Source: a virus. From it: a stretch of DNA of 25,104 nt. The translations under genes and the position numbers were made by a program. Numbering within the stretch: the first letter of the stretch is position 1; every line of letters begins with the position of its first letter. Shown here in pieces: positions 1 through 9,053 of the stretch. Where the stretch lies: positions 1-25,104 of the IMG/VR virus record IMGVR_UViG_3300010341_000309; one strand, written 5' to 3'. A model generated the notes under the pieces. It was not told the DNA's origin. It saw only the letters and a program-made list of their open reading frames with translations, and made no database searches.

Positions 1-101
1 TTCTCTCTCACCCATTGGGTATTGACCTCCGGAGGGTCTTCATCACGTTGAAACCCGCATGAATAAAGGCGTCGGAGGCCATCAAAAGGTTATCAGTAAC
101 T

Positions 102-188
102 ACTCAAAACGGAAATGCAGGATAATTCCCTCTCTGCGCTAACTTTCTGAACTTGGGGGAGACCCATGGGCACTCAAAACGGAAGTGC
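102..188 (+). repeat. Short direct repeat flanking the start of the AIPR gene
   Basis: A 17-base sequence beginning ACTCAAAACGGAA occurs at 102-118 and again at 172-188, with one mismatch (A versus G near the end). The copies are 70 bases apart. The second copy lies inside the first codons of the AIPR gene, so the first residues after the start (TQNGSA) are encoded by repeated DNA. The gap between copies holds the ribosome binding site (GGGGGAGA before the ATG at 166) and a weak -10-like GATAAT at 121-126 with no convincing -35. It could be a local duplication, a protein-binding site or a recombination scar; the sequence does not decide. Confidence 0.6.
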
Positions 189-1962
189 GAGACTCTATTC
201 TACGCTGTGCCAGGTGCTTGATTCCCTCAGGGCAGAAGCGCCGATAACTAACAACATCTATAACCCCCCAGCCGGAAACCAAGACGCAGTAATCCAGGCA
301 CGATCTCGCGCGCTACTGCATTTGTTCCTCAAGGCGCGTTTCGGGCTCCTCCGTTTTGCCGAACGCGAGGCCCTCGTGACTGATGGTCCTTATGATGGTG
401 GGATTGACGCGTACTACATCGACCAAAAAAACAAACGAACCTATATACTGCAATCCAAGTTCAGGGCCACGGCGGGCAATTTCATTTCGACGAACATGAC
501 CGCCTCTGACCTCCTCAAAATGGATGTGGGGCGCATTGTGAAGGGAGAGAAACGCTCCGAAGGCGGCACACCGTACAACGAAAGGATCAGGAATGGCCTA
601 CAACGGGCGATCCGAAACCTGCCCGACGCCGGGAGTTACACAACCTACGTCGTACTATTGGGGAATACCAAGAACCTCTCCAAGCCCCAACTCAAGAGGC
701 TGGTCGAGGGATATGCCGTCGATCAATACCCGCACGATCGGGCGTATCGGGACCTTCTGTTCCCGGTTATCAATGGCACATATTACACAGACCCAAATCT
801 TACCATTGAAATCAATCTGGCTAACTTAAAAGGCGATACGCATCTTGATTATGATGTCAAGACCGAGTTTCTCAGGCCTAATATGAAGTTGCTATTCGTC
901 CCGACCCGAGAAATCGGCAGAATCATGCACACGTATAAGAATTCGATCCTTACATATAACCCCCGCAGTTTTCTCGAGCTCTCGAAGAATACCGTCAATC
1001 AGGATATTGAAGCTTCTATCCGAAATATGGGTAGCAACGAATTTGCCCTTTTCAACAATGGAATCACCGTTATTGCGGATGGGACAACGATTAGCTCGGA
1101 TACAGCGAAGCAAGGCACTGCTCAAGTGGTTCTGCGAAACCCTCAGCTCGTGAATGGGGCCCAAACGGCTTATACGTTGGCCCGGATTTATGAGGACTGC
1201 GCTTCAACCGGAGACTTCACTGTTTTCAAGGGCAAGGAAGTGCTCCTAAGGGTAATCACATTTGTTAGTCTCAACCCGTCGCGTCAAGAGGCTCGTACTA
1301 ATCTTATAGGCGCCATTTCCAAAGCAAGCAACTCTCAGACGAAGATCGAGGAGTCGGACCGACGTTCAAACGACCCTGTGCAGCTGAGACTCCAACAGGA
1401 GTTCTTCGACAAGTACGGGCTATACTACGAACGCAAGCGCGGTGAGTTCAGCGACGGGCTCCGTGATGGTTACCTGCCCCCTGACCTAGTTGTCAACAGG
1501 GAGCGAGTCGTCCGCGTCGCCCTAGCCTGTGACTACCGCGTAAACCAGGCTCGGTCAAGCGTTTCGAAGTTCTTTAAGGAAGGAGCGCTGGCCTCCTTGC
1601 TAAAGATTAGAGATACCGGCAAGTACGCATACGGTTATGAAGTGTTTGCGCTCTTAGAAAAGGAAAGAAGGCAGAAGCCTCCGGTGAAGGGTGATCGATA
1701 CCACACTGGGAACTACGGGCAGGCGTTGCGGTATGGGCAGTACGCTGTGGTCGCGGTCTGTGCGAACCTTGGCTTGTCGAAAAGTAGGCCCGAGGCTCAG
1801 GCTCTTCAAGTCGCACTGAAGCAATGGACGAGCTTCGAGGCGTGGGCCGAGAAGCAACCGTCCAACAGTAGCTACAGATCCGGTCCCTCCCTCGATTACG
1901 TGAACTATTATAAGGGGTCCACAATTAATGCTGATCTGCAGCGCTTTGGCTTCGTGCTTTAG
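166..1962 (+). CDS. AIPR-family abortive phage infection protein with nuclease-like N-terminus
   Basis: A 598-residue protein assigned to the AIPR (abortive infection phage resistance) family. The family core is visible as FNNGIT at residues 296-301 and PQLVNGAQTA at 326-335, with the usual predicted helices between and after. Residues 45-100 look like a Mrr/PD-(D/E)XK nuclease core: an acidic residue at E66/E68, then DGGID with D81, then QSK with K98. Family members are reported in phage defence loci; the exact activity is not established for this one, and nucleic acid cleavage is inferred. The start at 166 has a strong GGGGGAGA ribosome binding site. The gene is visibly richer in A+T than the rest of the window, suggesting horizontal acquisition. 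It converges on a HicAB toxin-antitoxin pair, fitting a defence island. Confidence 0.82.
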   Translation: MGTQNGSARLYSTLCQVLDSLRAEAPITNNIYNPPAGNQDAVIQARSRALLHLFLKARFGLLRFAEREALVTDGPYDGGIDAYYIDQKNKRTYILQSKFRATAGNFISTNMTASDLLKMDVGRIVKGEKRSEGGTPYNERIRNGLQRAIRNLPDAGSYTTYVVLLGNTKNLSKPQLKRLVEGYAVDQYPHDRAYRDLLFPVINGTYYTDPNLTIEINLANLKGDTHLDYDVKTEFLRPNMKLLFVPTREIGRIMHTYKNSILTYNPRSFLELSKNTVNQDIEASIRNMGSNEFALFNNGITVIADGTTISSDTAKQGTAQVVLRNPQLVNGAQTAYTLARIYEDCASTGDFTVFKGKEVLLRVITFVSLNPSRQEARTNLIGAISKASNSQTKIEESDRRSNDPVQLRLQQEFFDKYGLYYERKRGEFSDGLRDGYLPPDLVVNRERVVRVALACDYRVNQARSSVSKFFKEGALASLLKIRDTGKYAYGYEVFALLEKERRQKPPVKGDRYHTGNYGQALRYGQYAVVAVCANLGLSKSRPEAQALQVALKQWTSFEAWAEKQPSNSSYRSGPSLDYVNYYKGSTINADLQRFGFVL

Positions 1963-2023
1963 AGGAGCACCGGGGCTACGGGGCGAACGGCTTTCGGGAA
2001 AAGGGGGGGAAAGGGGAACAGAC

Positions 2024-2051
2024 GCATTTTCCTGAGCACTTTCCAAAATGC
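2024..2051. terminator. Possible bidirectional terminator hairpin
   Basis: An inverted repeat, GCATTTT at 2024-2030 and AAAATGC at 2045-2051, encloses a 14-base loop between the convergent ends of the AIPR gene and hicB. The stem is only 7 bp and there is no long T-run outside it, so termination is a weak inference from position and symmetry. It may instead be part of a dispersed intergenic repeat. Confidence 0.25.
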
Positions 2052-2065
2052 CCGGCTCGCCGATC

Positions 2066-2275
2066 TCACGCGAAGAGCAGACGGCCTCTGGGCTCGGGGA
2101 TCGGGCGACCCATTTCGCGCGCCGTCTCGATCCACTCCGCGATGACGCCCTCGGCGTTTGCCAGGGCCTCTTGCCGCGTAGGGCCATCGGCTACGCACCC
2201 TGGCAATTCCGGCACTTCCGCAATGAAGGATTGGTCCTCGTCGCTCCAGTAGAGAATGATCTCGTACTTCGTCAT
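2066..2275 (-). CDS. hicB: HicB-type antitoxin (short form)
   Basis: A 69-residue protein with the HicB signature: an initial beta strand (YEIILYW), SDEDQSFIAEVPELPGC around residues 11-27, then a helix rich in A and E (ALANAEGVIAEWIETARE) and the ending PIPEPRGRLLFA. HicB antitoxins bind and neutralise HicA and often repress their own operon. This is a short version made only of the partial RNase H-like fold, without a C-terminal DNA-binding domain, so autorepression through this protein alone is doubtful. Its ATG overlaps the hicA stop as ATGA, indicating translational coupling with the toxin encoded first, the usual hicA-hicB order. Confidence 0.9.
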   Translation of the reverse strand: MTKYEIILYWSDEDQSFIAEVPELPGCVADGPTRQEALANAEGVIAEWIETAREMGRPIPEPRGRLLFA

Positions 2276-2523
2276 TCCGTCCCCTCACCCAGTTTATATC
2301 GAAAAATGACGTTCCGTACTTGCTTGACTTGGTACGGCTTAGCCAGCGATCCCCGAGATTGAATGTTCAGGATCTCGGCGACATCTGGCCGAGTGAAGAT
2401 ATGATGGCTCCCCTTTATCCGCTCCGTGAAGCCAAGGGCCGCAAGGAGAGAGCGCAGATCGCTGAAACGGATATTGGCGTCTGCCGCACCTTGGAGAACC
2501 CGCCAGTATATCGATTCGCGCAC
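2272..2523 (-). CDS. hicA: HicA-type mRNA interferase toxin
   Basis: An 83-residue protein with the HicA double-stranded RNA-binding-like fold. The key motif is KGSHHIF, with the likely catalytic histidine at about residue 40, and the conserved tail KPYQVKQVRNVIFRYKL. HicA toxins cleave mRNA and tmRNA when freed from HicB. The start used is GTG at 2523; no ATG exists upstream before the in-frame stop at 2590, so a start a little upstream at another non-ATG codon cannot be excluded. The gene ends inside the hicB start codon. The upstream zinc-ribbon gene ends 66 bases before it on the same strand, so read-through transcription is possible. Confidence 0.85.
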   Translation of the reverse strand: MRESIYWRVLQGAADANIRFSDLRSLLAALGFTERIKGSHHIFTRPDVAEILNIQSRGSLAKPYQVKQVRNVIFRYKLGEGTE

Positions 2524-2589
2524 CCTTTGATTATGCAGGAAGCCGGACAGATCCAGATACTCAAATTCCCCCGAGTAAGCGGTCCTTCC

Positions 2590-3222
2590 CTACACCATCT
2601 TGTTGCCGCACTCCGGGCAGAACTTGGTGCCGGCTTCCACGCTGGTGCCGCATTTCGGGCACTCGGCTTTCGCGCGCAGCGGCTTGCCGCACTCCGGGCA
2701 GAACTTGGCGCCCTGCGTGCGCGCTCCGCAAGCGGGACACAGCGCGGCCGCTTCCGAGGTGAGATCCATGCCCTTGGTGAGGTCCTGCTCCCGCACCTTT
2801 TCCTTCATCTGTTCCACTTGCGCCTGCACCTGCGCGGAGGCCATCTCGGTTTCCACATCGGGCGCGCAATCGAAGCACAGCATTCGCTTGGCGTTCCAGC
2901 AGGTCGCCTGGCAAACCCAGTGCGTGCACTTGGGGCACTGGCGGAAATTCGGCGTGGCTTCCTCGACGGCTTCCCGCAGCGCCTTGTCGTGCGCCGGGCC
3001 CTGCACCACCCGTTCCATCTCATAAGCGGAGTTGCCAACACTGCCCAGCACACCGCCGAATATGCTTCCCAGCGAACGCGCCGCGCTCGTAGCCAGCCCC
3101 ATCGCCGAGGGCTGGAATCCGGTCATGAATCCGTTGCCGCAGCGGTCGCAAAAGAACTCGAACTGATACCCCTTATCTGTGGAGTGGTCGGTGTGGTTTC
3201 GTGTGAACTGAATCAGGCTCAT
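2590..3222 (-). CDS. Multi-zinc-ribbon protein
   Basis: A 210-residue protein of unknown function dominated by CxxC pairs. An N-terminal pair lies at C25/C28, a central cluster at C96/C99, C104/C108 and C116/C119, and two C-terminal zinc ribbons at C162/C165 with C175/C178 and C188/C191 with C202/C205 (CPxCG type). Between the first and second clusters is a small-residue hydrophobic stretch (about 41-66, LGSIFGGVLGSVG) that may contact membrane or a partner, and residues about 125-150 look like a charged helix. Start ATG at 3222 is supported by GGAGG five bases upstream. Such proteins bind zinc and act as scaffolds or nucleic-acid binders; no specific role can be assigned. It lies 165 bases downstream of lpxD and upstream of hicA. 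Confidence 0.8.
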   Translation of the reverse strand: MSLIQFTRNHTDHSTDKGYQFEFFCDRCGNGFMTGFQPSAMGLATSAARSLGSIFGGVLGSVGNSAYEMERVVQGPAHDKALREAVEEATPNFRQCPKCTHWVCQATCWNAKRMLCFDCAPDVETEMASAQVQAQVEQMKEKVREQDLTKGMDLTSEAAALCPACGARTQGAKFCPECGKPLRAKAECPKCGTSVEAGTKFCPECGNKMV

Positions 3223-3387
3223 GGTCCTCCGTGGGTTGCCTCGCGCTTGTCCGAGACATGGCCGGAAATTAGGATATCACCTGTGCGGCCCCTGTTGGCG
3301 AGGATGATGTCGTCTGTCGCGGAGTTTGCGGAGAGCGCGACGCCAGAAGGCAGGATCGACCGATGTTGGATCAGCGTGCGTCGCCCC

Positions 3388-4413
3388 CTATGACCGCGTC
3401 AACTCCGCCACTCGCCGTTTGAGCTCCAAGACCTCGCGGCGCAGTTCGGGCAGCCTGGCGAGGTTGGCGAGCTGCTCGAGGTGCTGGCGCAGCGGCCGCG
3501 CGGGCGTGCCCCACACCGTCTCTCCGGAACGAACCACCTTCGATGTGAGCACTCCGCAACCCGAGCCCAGCACGGCCCGCGATTCGATGCGCGCCTTGTC
3601 GCCAATCCCCACCTGGCCGCCGATCACGGCATGATCTTCCACCACCACCGAACCGGAGAAGCCGGTTTGCGCAGCCACCACCACGTGGCGGCCGATGCGG
3701 CAGTTGTGCGCCACGTGCACCATGTTGTCGAGCTTGGTGCCTTCGCCAATCACGGTGACGCCAAGCGCGGCGCGATCGATGCACGAGTTGGCGCCGATCT
3801 CCACAAAGTCGCCGATCTCGACGCGGCCAACCTGCGGAAACTTGTGCCAGCGGTCGTGATCGTTGACGTAGCCGAACCCGTCCGCGCCAATTACCGCGCC
3901 GGAATGTATGATGACGCCGCGCCCTATGTCCACGTTGTCGTAGATGGTGACATTGGGATGGAGCACAGTGCCTTCGCCGAGCACCACGCGCTTGCCGACC
4001 ACGCAGCCCGCGCCGATGCTCACCGCGACACCTGCGCGCGTTCCATCGCCGACCACCGCGTGCGGCCCCACGGAAACCAGCGCGCCCAGTTCGACGTTAT
4101 CGCCCACCACCGCGGTGGGATGCACGCCGGGCGTGAGTTGCGCGGTGGGATAGAAGCGGCTCATCGCCCGCGCGAACCCCGTGCGCGGTTCCTGTACACG
4201 AATCACGGTGCGGTAACTCGGGCTCGGCCAGTCGAGCGGTACCAGCAGACACCCCGCTGGCGAGCTTTCCGCCTGCGCTGCGGCTTTCCGTCCGCCCACA
4301 AACGCCAACTCCGACGCGCCGGCCGATTCGATCGCGCCCGCGCCCGTCAGTTCCTTTTCCCCGTCGCCTTCAAACGTGGCGCTCAGCCACTCGGCCAGTT
4401 CACGAACTCGCAT
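3388..4413 (-). CDS. lpxD: UDP-3-O-(3-hydroxyacyl)glucosamine N-acyltransferase LpxD
   Basis: A 341-residue protein that fits LpxD in length and order of domains. It transfers a 3-hydroxyacyl chain from acyl carrier protein to UDP-3-O-acyl-glucosamine, the third step of lipid A synthesis, in the cytosol. Residues 1-95 form the uridine-binding domain. From about 96 to 300 runs a left-handed beta helix of hexapeptide repeats (such as IGADGF, IGEGTK). The family motif VHVAHNCRIG at 232-241 carries the expected catalytic histidine, H236. The C-terminus (about 305-341) is a helical, coiled-coil-like tail. The gene is not next to lpxA, fabZ or bamA in this window. It is divergent from typA across a 106-base gap. 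This gene is the best evidence for a Gram-negative host. Confidence 0.95.
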   Translation of the reverse strand: MRVRELAEWLSATFEGDGEKELTGAGAIESAGASELAFVGGRKAAAQAESSPAGCLLVPLDWPSPSYRTVIRVQEPRTGFARAMSRFYPTAQLTPGVHPTAVVGDNVELGALVSVGPHAVVGDGTRAGVAVSIGAGCVVGKRVVLGEGTVLHPNVTIYDNVDIGRGVIIHSGAVIGADGFGYVNDHDRWHKFPQVGRVEIGDFVEIGANSCIDRAALGVTVIGEGTKLDNMVHVAHNCRIGRHVVVAAQTGFSGSVVVEDHAVIGGQVGIGDKARIESRAVLGSGCGVLTSKVVRSGETVWGTPARPLRQHLEQLANLARLPELRREVLELKRRVAELTRS

Positions 4414-4453
4414 GGCCCTATCATGACAAATTCATCGCGCGCCGGGGACACAA

Positions 4454-4462
4454 TGCTAAAAT
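4454..4462 (+). promoter_or_regulatory. Possible extended -10 promoter element for typA
   Basis: The sequence TGCTAAAAT matches an extended -10 element (TGn followed by a TATAAT-like hexamer, 5 of 6). It sits in the divergent lpxD-typA gap and would start transcription about 50 bases upstream of the typA ATG at 4520. No good -35 lies at 16-18 bases, which extended -10 promoters tolerate. No clear counterpart was found for lpxD on the other strand. Confidence 0.35.
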
Positions 4463-4519
4463 AGAACTTCGCGGCCCGCGGCCGGCGGCGCCCGCAACTC
4501 TTCCAACCGAAATCAATCT

Positions 4520-6316
<1,797 letters not shown>

Positions 6317-6338
6317 CCAATCGCCGGCCGGTTTAGTA

Positions 6339-9053
6339 TTAGCGGCCCAGGAACTTCGATCGGGCGATCCTCATTTTCAGTGGTAGCCTGTAGCCGATCA
6401 GGCACAACTGATCGAGCGCAAACAGCACCACCGATTCAAGACCCGCCGTTCTCGCCAGGCTCCATTCCCTGACCCACGGCGTCGTATAATCGCTGATGCC
6501 CACCAAGTGGCTGCTCTGCGAGGGTGGGAAGCCGAGCTGTTGCGGCAACTGGATAGACTGCCGCGCCAGATCCAGATTGCGGTCGCCAGTGTACGTGAAG
6601 TTTTCGGTTTTGAGACAAGCCAGGTTAGCCGGTGTCCAGGCTGCTGCCGGGTAGTTGATCAGCTTGTTCAGCGCTGTGTTATTAACATCTGGCGGATACA
6701 GCACTTCGAACTTCGCGTTTGGCATCGACTGGCGGACGAACGTCATGATCGCCTGCGTGAAGTGACCAATCAGTCCAGGCAGAAACACGCACTCGTTTGG
6801 ATACAGAGCCGGATCGGCATTCTGGCTGGGAATAGTGGCCATCGGTTGTCCGTAGGCCGCCTGAAAGGCCGAGGTCGTGTAGGCGTCGTAGAACGGCATG
6901 CCGCCGTGCGCCGCCGTGTACCACCATTGAACCTCGCCAAATTGCAGATATGGAGTCATGCCGGCGTTCGACATGATCTGCGCCATGTCCAGATACGCCT
7001 GCTGCCAGAACGATGTGCTTTCGGGGCCGAAGTTGGTTTGCAATGCCGGGGTGTTCACTGTGCACGGAGTGCCATCCGGATAGCATTGGGCAATTCCCGC
7101 GCTGGCGCTCGGATCCCCGTTGCCAAGTTCCATGCTGAACGATGCGGTGGCTATGATGCCGTAACTGTTCAGTGCCCCAAAGTAACTCAGCGTCCAGTCC
7201 CGCGCCGCGCGGTTCATCCGCGGCACAGCCGTCAGGTCCGTGAGCCATGTTCCATCCTGACCGCCCGAAAGATAGCCTGTTGTCCAGTTGGCAGTGAATT
7301 GGGTGCTGTTGGTAATCACCGTCAATTCGATGCCGTTGCCCGCCGAACCCAGGAGCCGCGAAGTGATCGTTAGACTGGCTCCGTTGGCCTCCGCCCACAC
7401 CTCAGTGGAACCTGCGTTGATCCAGAGTGCGAAACAAGTGGCAATGCTTTCGGCGGAGTCGCCGATTAAGTTCCAATGCTGCAGAACCGTTCCGTCCAAT
7501 GTGATCTCGGTGTTGTCACCCGCGCCGAACTCCGGTTGTCCGGCGAAAGTGATCGTCGCGGATGCATACTGACTGCCCGGGCAGACCAGCTCATAGAACC
7601 ACAACGCTCCAGCATAGTGGTTCAATCGGCCGGGAAGTCCCAGCGTGTTCACCAGCCACGCCGTTCGTTCGGGGGCCAAAGCCAAAGAGTGGTTTGTGTC
7701 CCAGTCTGTCGCCGCCGCTGTCGATGGCATGGCAATAAATGTGGGCAGAGTACTGGTCGGCACAGCGATTTCGAGAAAGTCAAAATACACCGAAGCGCCC
7801 GCCGCTCCCGAGTGGGTAACGCTAACATTGTGCTCGGCGGACGCGGCTTGCGACCCCAGCGACACACGCATCAACACGTCTTCGCCGGAAAGTCCCAGGT
7901 TGATTATCGTCGGTGCGCCGCTGTCTACTTGCACCGTGATCTGTCCACCGTTTGTCGCTGCCTGGGTTCCCAGATACAAGGTGTGAGGGAACTCTGAAAC
8001 ATAGGAGCACGCGACCGCGGAGCCGGGCGTTGTAGTCGATTGTATGGAACCACCTGAGTAGTTTCCTATCTCGGATGCCCAACTGCCTGAATACGTGAGC
8101 GTCGCAGAATCGTCCTCAATCCGCCTGCTGCCGGGCCCCGCAACTTGATATTGTGCGCCCGGGCCTGTCACCGTCCAATTCGACACGACTACCGAGAATT
8201 CGCTGCGTTGGAAACTGGCCGCCTGCATGTCCGCTGCCCAGGTCCATCGCAGTTTCCTCACATTCGTCAGGCTTGTGGCGGGAACGGGGGCGCCGTTCAA
8301 ACCCGTCAGATTCGCGAAGTTCAGATTCACCTGCCAGGCGGCAGGCGAAACACCATCCTGGAACAACGCGGAAAGCGGTTTCCAGAACTCTGTTTCGGCG
8401 CCGTGCACGGTCCCATACACGCCAATCCGGTTCCCGTTCGATCCCGATGCCCCTAGATAGGTGAGTGTGATGATTGAGCCATCTGCTGCGGCGCTGACCA
8501 GCCCGGTCTGCTGATTCGCTGTGATAGCGCCAGCCAGGGTAGCCGCCGCGCTGGTCAGCGTATCCCCGGAAACAAGCTGATAGTTGAAGTGTTGGTCCAG
8601 CCAAGCCAGCTCGATGTAGTCTCCGTTCGACGGCGTGCCTTGCAATTGGAACTGCGCAGTAGCGGGAACCGCGCTCGACAAGGGCGTCGCATATTGTAGC
8701 AGAGGAACTTCGTAGATCCGTTCCGTTGCCCCTGTATCCGCCCAGATTCTGAGGTAGGGCCAGGGTTGCGTCGGGTACCACGTGGAATCGATACCGATGC
8801 AGTTCGTTCGAACTTCCTGATAGGATAGCTGCAATCCACTCAGGTCCCCGTCGGGGAGATTGCGCAGGGACGGATATTCGAACACATTGTCCCGGTTCCA
8901 TTCGAGTACGGCCCAATCGGACTGGCTCCGCCAGCAACCGGACACTGTGAATCCATTCGGACTCGTCTCGCTGAATGCCGCGATCGCCGATGGCTCGAAG
9001 AAGTAACACTGTAGATCGCGATCGGGTCGCAATTTGGATAGCGTGTCGCTCAT
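6339..9053 (-). CDS. Tail-tip protein with duplicated sheath-like module and glycosidase-like C-terminus
   Basis: A 904-residue protein, last in the block. Residues about 140-215 and 508-580 are two copies of one module (dI.L...gDt..SiA..la..I pattern, ending GSNGNRI and GSAGNGIEL), a fold type also met in tail sheath and baseplate proteins. Residues about 311-432 (from RIEDDSATLTYSGSW to YFDFLEIAV) resemble a jelly-roll sugar-binding domain. Residues about 610-890 look like a TIM-barrel glycoside hydrolase: FGEVQWW with E707 and KFEVLYPP with E783 are candidate acid/base and nucleophile. Similar proteins are sometimes named non-contractile tail sheath protein, from memory. The ATG overlaps the hub stop as TAATG. 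Likely role: receptor or envelope polysaccharide binding and hydrolysis at the tail tip, by inference. Confidence 0.65.
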   Translation of the reverse strand: MSDTLSKLRPDRDLQCYFFEPSAIAAFSETSPNGFTVSGCWRSQSDWAVLEWNRDNVFEYPSLRNLPDGDLSGLQLSYQEVRTNCIGIDSTWYPTQPWPYLRIWADTGATERIYEVPLLQYATPLSSAVPATAQFQLQGTPSNGDYIELAWLDQHFNYQLVSGDTLTSAAATLAGAITANQQTGLVSAAADGSIITLTYLGASGSNGNRIGVYGTVHGAETEFWKPLSALFQDGVSPAAWQVNLNFANLTGLNGAPVPATSLTNVRKLRWTWAADMQAASFQRSEFSVVVSNWTVTGPGAQYQVAGPGSRRIEDDSATLTYSGSWASEIGNYSGGSIQSTTTPGSAVACSYVSEFPHTLYLGTQAATNGGQITVQVDSGAPTIINLGLSGEDVLMRVSLGSQAASAEHNVSVTHSGAAGASVYFDFLEIAVPTSTLPTFIAMPSTAAATDWDTNHSLALAPERTAWLVNTLGLPGRLNHYAGALWFYELVCPGSQYASATITFAGQPEFGAGDNTEITLDGTVLQHWNLIGDSAESIATCFALWINAGSTEVWAEANGASLTITSRLLGSAGNGIELTVITNSTQFTANWTTGYLSGGQDGTWLTDLTAVPRMNRAARDWTLSYFGALNSYGIIATASFSMELGNGDPSASAGIAQCYPDGTPCTVNTPALQTNFGPESTSFWQQAYLDMAQIMSNAGMTPYLQFGEVQWWYTAAHGGMPFYDAYTTSAFQAAYGQPMATIPSQNADPALYPNECVFLPGLIGHFTQAIMTFVRQSMPNAKFEVLYPPDVNNTALNKLINYPAAAWTPANLACLKTENFTYTGDRNLDLARQSIQLPQQLGFPPSQSSHLVGISDYTTPWVREWSLARTAGLESVVLFALDQLCLIGYRLPLKMRIARSKFLGR

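Noticed and set aside
26-35. The 10-base palindrome CCTCCGGAGG near the left edge
   Set aside because: Too short and without a T-run; such a palindrome is expected by chance in GC-rich DNA and its upstream gene is outside the window.
2320-3393. A 357-codon + strand frame over hicA and the zinc-ribbon gene
   Set aside because: Both - strand genes have family motifs and good starts; the + strand product is low in complexity (H, R, A, L) and has no domain.
3481-4464. A 327-codon open frame opposite lpxD
   Set aside because: It covers a clear acyltransferase with hexapeptide repeats; the regular repeats and GC bias create the long antisense frame.
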